NCBI RefSeq assembly: GCF_022836495.1 | Contig: NZ_BQXM01000016.1 | Coordinates: 48,315-112,314, forward strand | Reading direction: 5' to 3' | DNA: 64,000 nt | Source of the DNA: Desulforhabdus sp. TSK | GTDB taxonomy: Bacteria > Desulfobacterota > Syntrophobacteria > Syntrophobacterales > Syntrophobacteraceae | Shown here: one piece after another, positions 7,837 through 17,300 of the stretch | How the letters are laid out: every line of letters starts with the position of its first letter | Position numbering within the stretch: the stretch's first letter is position 1 | Made by a program: the position numbers and the translations under genes | Notes under the pieces: model-generated | The model's input: the letters and a program-made list of their open reading frames with translations, nothing else | Database searches by the model: none | Told to the model about the DNA's origin: nothing

Positions 7837-8811
7837 ATGCCGATCTTGAACGAAAAAGAGATGCACATTCTGAGAGAGTGGAGTGAAAAGCTGGACCGCC
7901 CCGTTCCCCTGCGTTTCCTCAGGACCCCGGACACCAGGAGCGATTCATTCCAGGCGTTCTGCAGCCTCCTCCATGAAGCAGCTCCCTCAATACACATGGC
8001 GCAGGAAGCCACCCAAGAACAGGAGCTTCCCGCTTTCCTCTATCAAAAGGCCTGGTGCTTTCATGCCATTCCCACGGGGACCGAACTGGAGCCCTTCCTG
8101 GAAATTCTGGCGTTCCCCGACTTTCAACAGAGCTCCCTTCCAGAGCACCTGGCATCCGAGGTGAAAGCTTTGTCCCTGCCGCCGGACCTGCAGATTTTCG
8201 TCAGCGACGGGTGTCCCTTCTGCCCTGGAGCACTGCGCCAAATCATCCCCCTCGTCTTTGCACACCCCGCCGGCAGGGCCACCGTTGTGGATTGCGGGCT
8301 GTTCCCTGAAGTGGCGGAGCATCACAAGATCCAGGCGGTCCCCACGGTTCTCGTCAATGGGATCTATCGCCTGACGGGGGCGGTGGACATGGCGGACATC
8401 CTGAAGCTCGTCCAAAAGGTGGATCCGTCCCAGTTGGAAACGGACGCCCTGAAGCGGATGCTGAAGGAGGGGCAGGCTCTCCTGCTGGCGGAGATGATGG
8501 TGAAAAAGAACCTTGTCTTCCCCGCTTTCCACCCCCTGCTCGTTGACCTGGAATGGAGCGTGCGACTGGGCGCCATGGTGGCCGTGGAAGAAATGGCGGC
8601 ATCGGCGCCTGAACTGGCACGGGAGGTCTTGCCCCCCCTGTGGCGGATCTTTCAGCAGCAGAACGCATCCATCCAGGGCGATATCCTGTACCTGACGGGA
8701 GAGGTGGGGGACGAGAACTGGGTGCCGACGCTGAAGTCCCTGGAGGGCAGATTGGAGGAAGAGGAATTGGCGGGCAGTCTGGCAGAGGCCCTCGAGAAAC
8801 TGGCGGGCTGA
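7837..8811 (+). CDS. thioredoxin-fold protein with CPFC motif and HEAT-like tail
   Basis: 324 residues. The central part (residues 115-200) is a glutaredoxin/thioredoxin-like fold with the redox motif C126-P-F-C129 and the cis-proline segment AVPTVLVNG. It resembles the N-terminal domain of AhpF and related dithiol proteins. The first ~110 residues look like a degenerate first thioredoxin fold without cysteines (paired-domain layout). The last ~100 residues are helical HEAT-like repeats (VDLEWSVRLGAMVAVEEMA). There is no signal peptide, so it is probably a cytoplasmic thiol-disulfide or scaffolding protein. The partner is unknown. Confidence 0.7.
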   Translation: MPILNEKEMHILREWSEKLDRPVPLRFLRTPDTRSDSFQAFCSLLHEAAPSIHMAQEATQEQELPAFLYQKAWCFHAIPTGTELEPFLEILAFPDFQQSSLPEHLASEVKALSLPPDLQIFVSDGCPFCPGALRQIIPLVFAHPAGRATVVDCGLFPEVAEHHKIQAVPTVLVNGIYRLTGAVDMADILKLVQKVDPSQLETDALKRMLKEGQALLLAEMMVKKNLVFPAFHPLLVDLEWSVRLGAMVAVEEMAASAPELAREVLPPLWRIFQQQNASIQGDILYLTGEVGDENWVPTLKSLEGRLEEEELAGSLAEALEKLAG

Positions 8812-8860
8812 GCCTTCTGCTGCAGCCTCCTCTTGCACAGGGAGGGGCTTTGCGGGGCCC

Positions 8861-8906
8861 AAAGTCACCCAAAGGCCGGAGTTTTTTTCCTCCTTTGGGT
8901 GACTTT
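8861..8906. terminator. perfect 15-bp stem-loop after the thioredoxin-fold gene
   Basis: AAAGTCACCCAAAGG (8861-8875) pairs with CCTTTGGGTGACTTT (8892-8906) around a loop containing seven T. It lies ~50 bases after the stop codon. The trailing T-run is short, so intrinsic termination is likely but not certain. Confidence 0.5.
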
Positions 8907-8998
8907 TCAAAGACGCAATTTGTGAAGGTTGGGCAGGTTGACGAAGGTTTTCATCCTCAGGGAAGAGTGCGATTCCCGCCTTGAAGGGGGCGGACAAC

Positions 8999-9073
8999 GT
9001 AGGGTGCGTTTTGCGCACGGTCGTTGAAACAAGCACTTCCGCACTGAGGATGGAGCATAAAATGCGCCCTACC
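8999..9073. repeat. dispersed palindromic repeat, family P3, copy 1
   Basis: Starts GTAGGGTGCGTTTTGCGCAC and ends AAAATGCGCCCTAC, i.e. imperfect inverted arms. Related arms, with GTAGGGTGCATTTCATGCACC, occur at 62,955 and 63,029. It lies between two convergent genes. Confidence 0.6.
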
Positions 9074-9105
9074 CCGGGGGATGGAGCCGTTTTATTGTCT
9101 CTCGC

Positions 9106-9537
9106 CTAGTAGGAACGACGGCCACCACCGCGGCCACCGCGGTCTCCACCGCCACCGCTGCGCCCCCCACCGAATCCTCCGCCTCCGCGGCCACTACCGC
9201 CGCCATAACCCCCACCCGAGCCACTCCTGCGGCCTCCACCGCCGCCATAACCCCCTCCTGAACCGCTGCGCCGACCTCCACCTCCACCGCCGCTCTCGCG
9301 GGGCTTGGCCTCGTTGACGGTAAGGGTGAAGCCTTCCATCTCTTTGCCGTTCAGTCCGGCAATGGCAGCCAAGGCCTGCTCACGGTCCGGCATTTCCACA
9401 AATCCGAACCCTCGGGACTTGCCGGTGATTTTATCGGAGATGATTTTGGCTGAGCTCACTTCTCCAAACTTCTCAAATAATTGCTGCAACTCCTCTTCGG
9501 TGGTCTTGAACGACAGGTTGCCTACGTAGATGTTCAT
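9106..9537 (-). CDS. RRM RNA-binding protein with Gly-rich tail
   Basis: 143 residues. Residues 1-80 form one RNA-recognition motif: RNP2 is IYVGNL (3-8) and RNP1 is SRGFGFVEM (41-49). The rest is a Gly/Arg/Ser tail with repeated GGGYGGG-type blocks. Proteins of this build are abundant in cyanobacteria and deltaproteobacteria and bind single-stranded RNA, often in cold response. The long untranslated upstream region (9538-9826) would fit post-transcriptional control, but no motif was identified there. Confidence 0.9.
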   Translation of the reverse strand: MNIYVGNLSFKTTEEELQQLFEKFGEVSSAKIISDKITGKSRGFGFVEMPDREQALAAIAGLNGKEMEGFTLTVNEAKPRESGGGGGGRRSGSGGGYGGGGGRRSGSGGGYGGGSGRGGGGFGGGRSGGGGDRGGRGGGRRSY

Positions 9538-9926
9538 AACAATCCTTTTCTTTCAGAGAAAATGCCGGTAACTGATCCCGGATCCGGACGGCCTGCATAC
9601 CGTCAGAAGAACACACCGAAGATAGCCACTCTGAGGCATTGCCGGGTGGAGGGCACGCGTGTTATCGGCGGAGTAACACTTTCCCTCAAACATTGGTGGA
9701 CGGAGCACTGGTCGAAAACATGCAAAATAGTCGCCGAGATATCTTCGAAGCATCTTAACCCGCGATGGTGAATGAAATCAAGCGACAAGAGCAGGGCTAT
9801 CCCATGGGACAACCCTTTTATTGATTATTGGCATGCGCTGTTTTAAAGTCAGCTCCATGGAATAGTCCTTTGATCGCAGCCGCCTCTGGCCGGCCTATCC
9901 GCAATTCCCGGGAGAATAGAGTAGTC
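9538..9926. other. intergenic region between the divergent RRM and methyltransferase genes
   Basis: About 390 bases without a convincing gene. Short frames on both strands lack protein-like composition. It must hold the promoters of both genes. No operator or riboswitch was recognised. Confidence 0.4.
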
Positions 9927-10622
9927 ATGAAGATCGGTTCAAACGAACGGGCAAGAAATGCCTTCATCATTCAAAACACATGCCTCACCAGACCCTTCCT
10001 GTGCCCCGAAATACGGCTCCATTTGGTCACGGATGCCTGCCGCCTCTGGTATGCCACCCAACCGGACCTGGAAAAAATTGGACTGGAGGATCCCTACTGG
10101 GGGTTTTGCTGGGCTGGGGGCCAGGCGCTGTCGCGATTCATTCTGGATCACCCCGAATGGGTTGCGGGAAAGAGAGTGCTCGATTTCGGCGCCGGCTGCG
10201 GCATCGAGGCGGTTGCAGCGAGCATGGCGGGAGCCGAACATCTTCTGGCCTCGGACATCGACCCCATGGCCGCCGCCGCCATCAAGCTCAACGCCGGGGC
10301 CAATTCGGTCGCTATCGAGACGACCATCCTGGACCTGGTGGGCGATCCCCTCCAGGATTTTGACGTCGTGCTTGCAGGAGACATGTTCTTCGACCCGGCC
10401 TTCGCCGGCAAGGTCCTCTCATGGTTCCAGGACCTGGCGGCGCGGGGCATCAAAATTCTCCTGGGAGACCCCTCACGGGGCAACCTCCACGAGGCACCGC
10501 TGCAGCCCCTCGCCGTCTACCAGGCCCCCGCCGATGTCGACATTGCCGGGAAGCACCTCCAGAAAACCACGGTGTATACGGTCACCGAGCTGTCCCCGGC
10601 TGCAAGGGAGACGGTAGATTGA
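9927..10622 (+). CDS. SAM-dependent methyltransferase (ETF-beta lysine / PrmA-like)
   Basis: 231 residues. It resembles the small protein-lysine methyltransferases related to PrmA and ETFBKMT, with ATQPDLEKIGLEDPYWGF near the start, the SAM loop VLDFGAGCGIEAVAA, ASDIDPMAAAAIKLNA, and the post-II region VLAGDMFFDPAFA. Possible substrates are electron-transfer flavoprotein beta subunit or a ribosomal protein, but this is inference. The ATG at 9927 follows GGGAGA. An upstream in-frame ATG at 9828 adds residues without similarity. Confidence 0.75.
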   Translation: MKIGSNERARNAFIIQNTCLTRPFLCPEIRLHLVTDACRLWYATQPDLEKIGLEDPYWGFCWAGGQALSRFILDHPEWVAGKRVLDFGAGCGIEAVAASMAGAEHLLASDIDPMAAAAIKLNAGANSVAIETTILDLVGDPLQDFDVVLAGDMFFDPAFAGKVLSWFQDLAARGIKILLGDPSRGNLHEAPLQPLAVYQAPADVDIAGKHLQKTTVYTVTELSPAARETVD

Positions 10623-10767
10623 CACGGCGGCGTGAGCAGCCTGGCGTCAACTCCACTCTTGATCCTGCCGGCAAAGGTGTTCATAATGCTGGCGCGGATA
10701 TTTGCCGTGGAGGCTTTCCGCCAAACAGAATGAGGATCGGACGGATATTGCTCGGAAAAGTGGAATG

Positions 10768-10803
10768 GGGTGCCGGTGGATCGTCGGCATCCGTTTTGCT
10801 TTT
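10768..10803 (+). terminator. terminator-like hairpin just upstream of the defence-like operon
   Basis: GGGTGCCG (10768-10775) pairs, with one G-U, to CGGCATCC (10785-10792), followed by GTTTTGCTTTTT. It ends only ~25 bases before the start of the next gene, so it could end transcription from the methyltransferase or attenuate the downstream operon. Confidence 0.45.
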
Positions 10804-10827
10804 TCCTTTATGAAGGAAAGTGCAAAC

Positions 10828-11673
10828 ATGACGGGAACCGATGCACTGTTTTTGCAGGAAATTCGGGATGAATTGACTGAAGTACTCAAACCTTACCAAA
10901 AGCAGCTGGCCCAGCGGCAGCGCATGGCGGAATTCTTGACTGCGTGTATTCGCTGCGCGGACCGAGATGATTTCATTCAGCTCGATGAACTGCTTCAGAC
11001 CAAAATTGCAGGAGACATAGAGAAAGAAGAAGAGCTGGGCGGCTGTGTCGCGCTCCTGGCCCGACTGAAAAGCTATGCCGACGAAAAGGTGGAGCGATAC
11101 CGTTTGAATCTCATTGAAGATCTGGCGGCGCGCGCCGAAGAAGCCGGCCTCCCCCTCGAAATAGACTTTCCCCGCTTCAGTTCTTTGAAGGGCATCGAAG
11201 GAACGATCGATTTCGCCAAAAGGAGCACCCTGATCAACAAGAAGGCGATCAAATCCATTGATCCCAAGCGGATCATTTCAGCGATTCTCAGGGTCAAGCG
11301 GGAACTTTACGACCGGCCGTATGACGCACAAGCCTTTATCGACGGTCTGTACCAGACCTACTCCGAGATACTCAAAAAAGACGGCCTGTCTCCAGGGAAT
11401 CCCGTCCCCATTCAGCGGTTTTATTTCGAGCTTGTCATGTCCCTTCAGAGCAAAGTGTTTTTCCAGGACATGGACAAAGGGAAGTTTCGCGGCTACACCT
11501 TGGACCAATTTGCCGTCGATATCTGGCGCTATTTTCAGGCCGGCACGGGAGGGACATCCAAGGGATACGCCCTGCAACTGAGGCCGGGCAGAAACAACTC
11601 TCTGTGGCTGATCGACAGCGACGGCGAAAAGCGCCAGATCACCGGCATTTCCTTTCAAAAGGCTGAGCCATGA
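10828..11673 (+). CDS. defence-like operon gene A: protein of unknown function
   Basis: 281 residues, no recognised domain. The N-terminal ~110 residues are predicted to be helical and highly charged (LQEIRDELTEVLKPYQKQLA, then EKEEELGG). The middle has KRSTLINKKAIKSIDPKRI, and the C-terminal ~60 residues look like a beta-rich domain (GYALQLRPGRNN, SLWLIDSDGEKRQ). No TerB or nuclease motif was seen. ATG 10828 has AAGGAAAG nine bases upstream; the frame is open further up to 10702. Its stop overlaps the start of the next gene (ATGA), so it is translationally coupled to the ATPase. It is probably an adaptor or sensor of the complex, by position only. Confidence 0.7.
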   Translation: MTGTDALFLQEIRDELTEVLKPYQKQLAQRQRMAEFLTACIRCADRDDFIQLDELLQTKIAGDIEKEEELGGCVALLARLKSYADEKVERYRLNLIEDLAARAEEAGLPLEIDFPRFSSLKGIEGTIDFAKRSTLINKKAIKSIDPKRIISAILRVKRELYDRPYDAQAFIDGLYQTYSEILKKDGLSPGNPVPIQRFYFELVMSLQSKVFFQDMDKGKFRGYTLDQFAVDIWRYFQAGTGGTSKGYALQLRPGRNNSLWLIDSDGEKRQITGISFQKAEP

Positions 11674-13004
11674 TTCCCAAAGATCAGCTGGATGCGTTGA
11701 AGCCCTTCCAGGCGAGGGCCATTATCGAGGAGCTCCGCAAAGGGAGTGTCCCGATGGATTACGTTCCTTTCTTCACTGTGGGGAGGGAAAACTGGCTGAC
11801 ATTCATCGAAGACGACCTGGACCACTACATTGCCGAAGGCGGGGCCAAGGTACGCTTCATCAACGGGGACTATGGCGACGGAAAAACCCACTTCATGTCT
11901 GTTATCCGCCACATGGCCCTGGACAAGGGTTTTGCCGTTTCTTTCGTGGTTCTCTCCCGTGAAGTCCCCATGCAAAAGTTCGAAGTGGTTTACAGGGAAA
12001 TCATACGACAACTGCGCGTGCCGGCGTACAATAACCCGAAGGACATTCTCCAGGGAATCCGAAGCCTCCTGGATGCCTGGGTTTCGAATTTCCATTCGGA
12101 CGCACATTCAAACGAGTCCCCTGGACTCGAGAGCACCCTGCTGGAAAAGCTGCGAACGACGGACGAAAATATTCGCGCCCTTGCGGGCATGGAGACCAAT
12201 TTTGCCAATGGACTGATGAGCCTGCTGGAAAACCGGTGGAAGCCCCTTCAGGAAGGGGAAACGGAAGAGGACCGCACCGGCGTCCGAGAGCTGCTTTACC
12301 AGTGGTTTGAGGGAGAAAAGGTCGCCAAAAAGGACCTCAAGCCCTTTCAAATTTTCGAATCACTGAACAAAACCAACAGCAAACGGCTCTTCAGCTCCCT
12401 CGTGGCCTTCCTGAGGTACCTCGGCTGCAAAGGCCTTATCCTGCTTCTGGATGAGCTGGAGAGCGTCATCACGCAGTCCACCTCCGTCCGCAACACCTCT
12501 TTCGAGAATGTCCGCCTCCTCATAGACAACACAGAGCAGGCGCAGCACCTGCACATTTTCTTTTCCATCATTCCCGACGTCCTCTTGTCGGAGAAAGGCT
12601 TCAAATCTTACGATGCCCTGTGGAGCCGGGTGCGCTCCATCGGGGAAGGCAAACGCCTCAACTACCGCAGCATTCTCATCGATCTGCACAAGACTCCCCT
12701 TGAAACGGCCGAGCTCATAGAACTGGGACTGATTTTGCGCCGGATTCACGAGATTTCCTATCGCTGGGATGCAAAAGAACTGGTGAAGGAATCGCTTCTG
12801 GAGCAGCTTTGCCTGTACCAGAAACAAATGGGACTCCTGAGCGAGGTCCGGCTTTTCATCAAGGGCGTCATCCGGGTCCTGGATATGGCCGAGCAGGGAG
12901 AAGCACCCGAAGAATCCTTGGATCTCAAGGAACAGATCCTTTCCAGCCGGCGCGAGGTTGAACAGGAGAAGATGGAACAACTTCAGCCCAAATGGGATGA
13001 TTGA
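11670..13004 (+). CDS. defence-like operon gene B: BrxD-like P-loop ATPase
   Basis: 444 residues. Walker A is GDYGDGKT at 66-73 and Walker B is LILLLDELES at 256-265 (D261, E262). The GxYGxGK form, the VPFFTVGRENW start and the DELES motif are typical of the BREX ATP-binding/DUF2791 family (BrxD), which occurs in several phage-defence loci. A C-terminal helical part (residues 340-440) follows. The start overlaps the stop of gene A by four bases, and its own stop overlaps gene C by one base. A role as the motor or signalling ATPase of a multi-gene system is inferred. Confidence 0.82.
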   Translation: MIPKDQLDALKPFQARAIIEELRKGSVPMDYVPFFTVGRENWLTFIEDDLDHYIAEGGAKVRFINGDYGDGKTHFMSVIRHMALDKGFAVSFVVLSREVPMQKFEVVYREIIRQLRVPAYNNPKDILQGIRSLLDAWVSNFHSDAHSNESPGLESTLLEKLRTTDENIRALAGMETNFANGLMSLLENRWKPLQEGETEEDRTGVRELLYQWFEGEKVAKKDLKPFQIFESLNKTNSKRLFSSLVAFLRYLGCKGLILLLDELESVITQSTSVRNTSFENVRLLIDNTEQAQHLHIFFSIIPDVLLSEKGFKSYDALWSRVRSIGEGKRLNYRSILIDLHKTPLETAELIELGLILRRIHEISYRWDAKELVKESLLEQLCLYQKQMGLLSEVRLFIKGVIRVLDMAEQGEAPEESLDLKEQILSSRREVEQEKMEQLQPKWDD

Positions 13005-14305
13005 TGCAGACCCCACCCCATCCCCTGGACACAAATCCACAGAAGGAAATCGAGGCGTTCCGGAATGCGCTGGAAAACGAGAAGGACTTCCAACTCCGTC
13101 GCGCCATGGAGCGGCTCCGTGAAGGACTCTTCGATCCCGTCGCCGTTCGGCTCCTGACGGCTCACGAAGATCGTCTGAAGGCGGAAACCGACCGGGCATT
13201 CCATGCCCTGGACGCAGGAGAGGCCCCCCACCTCTGTGTCGCGGGAGCCTACGGACAGGGTAAATCCCACAGCCTGGCTTACATTCAGGATCGGGCTCTG
13301 CGGGAAGGTTTTGTCACCAGTGCGGTCAATCTCGATCCACGGGAGCTCCCGTTTCACCGCTTCAGGGAGATCTATCGGGCGCTCATGGCCAATATCCAGT
13401 TTCCCGGCACCAATGCCCCATTCAACGTACAGTGGAAAAAGTGGGTGCAGCAGGAGACGGCCCGGAGCGAAAACCAATCGAGGAAACCGGAGGACTTTCT
13501 GCCCGAGGATATGCCCCCCCTCTATAGAGCGATCCTGGCGGCCATGGCCCAAAAGAATCTCACACTTTCGGAAAAGGAAAAGAGCCGGAAGAAGCACGCC
13601 GGGTTCCGCCCCTGGGAATTTTCCACGCTTTTGAATCGGGCGCTGGCGGGGGAAGCGGTTCCGACGCCTCGTTTAAAAAATGTCTTCAAATACCGTCAGG
13701 TTTCGTTTCACAAGGACACCGCGCTGAGCAAGGGCCGTCCGGAATATTTCATTCAGCTGACTCGATCCCTGGCGCGTCTCTTTCGGAGCATGGGCTACCG
13801 GGGCTGGGTCCTTCTCTTCGACGAGGGAGAATCCCTTGTGCAGGCAGGCATCCGCCTTCGCAGCAAGAACTACAGGGTGTTGCACCACTTCCTTGCGCCT
13901 CAATCCTTCGAATCTTCACCGTTCCTGTACCCTGTTTTTGCCTTTACCGAAGATTTTTTCCACCAGGTTCATCAGGAAGATTACACACGCGTGACGGTAC
14001 GTGGTGCTTTGGAAGATCCCTGTTTTGACTTCGACTATGCCCGGGAATGGGAGCACTTGACGGTCTACCGACTGAGCGACCTGTCTCCCAAGGAATGGGA
14101 AGAGCTATGCCGAAAACTGATCATCCTCCACGGGAGGACTTACCGGTGGGAACCTTCGGAGCTGCCCATGATGCGGGAAATGACCCATCGCCTCCAAGCC
14201 CTGCGCAACCAGGAAACCCGCCTGAAGCTGAAAGCCCTCGTGGATTGCCTGGACGTGGGCTTTCAGGAGCAGCGGCTCGGACAGCAAGGGCTGGAGCCGG
14301 CTTGA
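13004..14305 (+). CDS. defence-like operon gene C: second, divergent BrxD-like ATPase
   Basis: 433 residues from ATG 13004, which overlaps the TGA of gene B (TGATG). Walker A is GAYGQGKS at 81-88 and Walker B is WVLLFDEGES near 268-277 (D273, E274). The architecture parallels gene B (AYGQGKSHSLAYIQD, then REIYRALMANI), but the sequences are clearly diverged, so the two are likely ancient paralogues forming a heteromeric pair. An insertion rich in Lys/Glu lies at ~155-200. A TTG at 13,001 would add one residue. Function is inferred from family and context. Confidence 0.8.
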   Translation: MQTPPHPLDTNPQKEIEAFRNALENEKDFQLRRAMERLREGLFDPVAVRLLTAHEDRLKAETDRAFHALDAGEAPHLCVAGAYGQGKSHSLAYIQDRALREGFVTSAVNLDPRELPFHRFREIYRALMANIQFPGTNAPFNVQWKKWVQQETARSENQSRKPEDFLPEDMPPLYRAILAAMAQKNLTLSEKEKSRKKHAGFRPWEFSTLLNRALAGEAVPTPRLKNVFKYRQVSFHKDTALSKGRPEYFIQLTRSLARLFRSMGYRGWVLLFDEGESLVQAGIRLRSKNYRVLHHFLAPQSFESSPFLYPVFAFTEDFFHQVHQEDYTRVTVRGALEDPCFDFDYAREWEHLTVYRLSDLSPKEWEELCRKLIILHGRTYRWEPSELPMMREMTHRLQALRNQETRLKLKALVDCLDVGFQEQRLGQQGLEPA

Positions 14306-14346
14306 AGGGCTCTTTCATCACAGGCAACCTTTGAGTTTTCCGCCAA

Positions 14347-17300
14347 ATGGCGCCCAATGACCAGGAATTCGCATCCCCTCTGCTGCAGCTACCCAACACC
14401 TACCGTGCCTTTTACGGCGGCTTTCGCCACCTCCAGCCCCTGCAGAGCCAAGCGATCGCCCCCGTCCTGGCTGGTCGTGACCTGGTGCTGCAGTCGGCAA
14501 CGGGCTCTGGAAAAACAGAGGCCGTTCTGGCCCCCTGCATCGAGGGTGTGATACGGTCGGGAGGCGCCGAATCCATCCTGTACATCGTTCCCACCCGTGC
14601 TCTGGCCATCGACCTGGAGCGGCGCCTCGCTTCCATACTGACTCAGCGCCTGGGGCTGCCGTTCGGCATCCGTACGGGCGACATCAAGCGGCACGGCGGC
14701 CGGCCCTGTCTGATGCTCACCACTCCCGAATCTCTCGATGTCCTCATGGGCAGCTCGAACCGGGATCTCCAGAGCTTTTTGCAGCGTGTGCGCCGGGTGA
14801 TCATCGACGAAGTCCACCCCCTCGTAAACCAGTACAGGGGAAAGCAGCTGGTCTGCCTCCTGCGACGTCTCCAACGCCGCACCGGCCGGCCGGTACAAAA
14901 GATCGCCCTTTCAGCCACCATTTCGGACGTGAAGGGCATCATGGATTTTTTCAGGTTTCAACCCGATGCGGTACATCTCCTGAGCCCCGTGCAGCGGGAA
15001 ATCGTTCCCCATCTCATCCACATCAAAAAAGAAGACGAGGAAATCACCGCTCTCCTGAACGATCTCCATGACGTCTACGAGTACCGGAAAATAATCCTGT
15101 TCGCCAACAGCCGTGGGAAGTGCGACCGGCTGTACTCCCTGCTCGCCGCGGAGGGACGCTTCGCCGGGGTCACGGAGCTGCACTATTCCAACCTCAAGCC
15201 CAGGGAGCGCCGGGGCGTCGAAGACCGGTTCCGCCGCCGCAGCCGCGCCCTCGTCATTGCCACCAGCACGCTCGAGCTGGGAATCGATATCGGGGACGTG
15301 GATGCCGTCATTCTTTTCGGCCCCCCCGATTCCGTATCGGCTTTTCTGCAGCGCATCGGACGTTCCAACCGCCGCGAGAGCAGCACTCATTTTTGGGGGA
15401 TCTGCCGTGGGGAGCGGGCGGGGGCGGAGCTGCTCCGCTTTTTGGGGCTGCTGCGCCTGGCGAGGCGGGGAACCGTGGAAAAGCCCCTGCCCAACCGGTT
15501 CCCCAGCGTGATGGTGCAGCAGGTGCTCTCATGCCTCTACGAAAAGAAGCGCATTTCCCTGCCGGCCCTGCACGATCTTTTTCCGGAATGGGGAGAGCCC
15601 CTGGACATCCTTTTTGAATCCATGGAGAAACAGGGTTGGCTGCGGCGGGAGCCGCCCATCCATCGGAACGCCCCCGAGTCCGCGTCGGCGAGCACACCTC
15701 CCCTGGAAGCGAAGCATGCGTGCCTCTTCCATGGCGGATGGAGGTACCGAAATGCTCTCCTGGACCGGAGCATATGGAGCAACTTCCCCAAAGCCGAAGA
15801 AGACTACCTGTTGGAGCTGGGGGGAGACGCGGTAGCCGACCTGCCCCATTCCATCGTCCGTCAATTGGAACCGGGCGACCGCGTGCATCTGGCGGGAAAG
15901 CGCATCCAGATTGCCCAGATCGTCGACGAGGGCGAACGAAAGCGCGTCCTGGCCCAGCCCGCCGATCGGCTGGACGACAAGGAAATTTTGTGGCTCGGAG
16001 CCGGTTTCCAGGTGTCCTTCGAAGTGGCCCAATCCATCCGCACCCTTCTGAACGATTCGGAAGAAAGAACGGACACGGCGGCCGTCGGTCTCTTCGCTCG
16101 AGCCCGCCGGCTCCTCGACGAGGAGCTGGCACGGAACGACCGCAAGGTCCTGCTCGCAAACGGCATCGAAGTCGCGCGAGACCCCCGGGGACTCTATCGC
16201 TACCACACCTTTCTCGGTTCCCTGGGCAATCTCATCCTGCGCCACACCCTGGACCGGGATCTGGGCATGCTCCAGGACTTCTACGTCACTTCGGATGAGG
16301 TCGGCGTCACCTGTTCACACTGGATCGATTTCAAGCGTTTGTCCCTGCCCGGCAGCCAAAAAGACTATGAGGACTGGGTTCGAGATCACCTCAGGGCTCT
16401 CCTTGCCCTGATTCCCCTCAACTCCTTTTCCGAAGCCCTGCCCACCCTCCTCCTCGTGCAAGAGCTGACGGACTTTCTTTTCGATCCCCGCGTGGCCGAT
16501 GCCTTCAACCGTTATCTGACCCATCCTTCGGAAATCGTATCCGGGGATCCGGCTTTTCTGAACCTGCCACAGGGTGAGGAGTTGGTCCGGCAACCCGTCA
16601 TTTTGCAGACTTCGCTGTCGCCTCCACTGCTCGTGCGTGAAAAAGAACGATGGGCTGTTCACGGGAGCCGGCCACCCTGGGCGCTTTCCCCCGAAGCCCG
16701 ACACCATCCGCGCCCTCTCACGGGAACGATAGTGAGCGAATACATGCGGCATGAACAGTGCCAACGCCGGCTCAGCTTCCACTTTCTTCCGCCCGACCTG
16801 CAGCCTCCACGGCGGGTCAGAGCCGATACAGACCTGGAATCCCTGAGAACCGAGCGCGGACTCCGACACGAAGCGCACGTTCTCGACCATCTGCGGCGCC
16901 ACGGTGCAAGGCTGACGGCCATTGAAGAAACGAGCGGTTCCGGCAGTCCCCGCAAGCTGGGAGCCAGGTTCGAAGAAACCCGGGAGCGATTGGACCTGCT
17001 GTGTCGCACCATGCCCTGTGAAGCTCCCACCTATGTTGTGCACGGGGTGGTCATCGCCCCCGGCCTTCTCCGGTATTTTTTCCACGAGGAACTGGGCGGC
17101 TCCCTGGAAGGGCCCTCGGGACCCGAACGGACATTCGATTCACTGCTGGAGCAGATCGACGGCATCGGCATCCCGGACCTGATCCGCGCATCGGCAACTC
17201 CCTCCGGACTGGTGCTGGAAGTGGGAGACATCAAGGACAGCCCTCAGCCGCATTACAGCCAGAAGTGGCAGGTGGCGTTCTATGCGCTGCTGCTTGAAAT

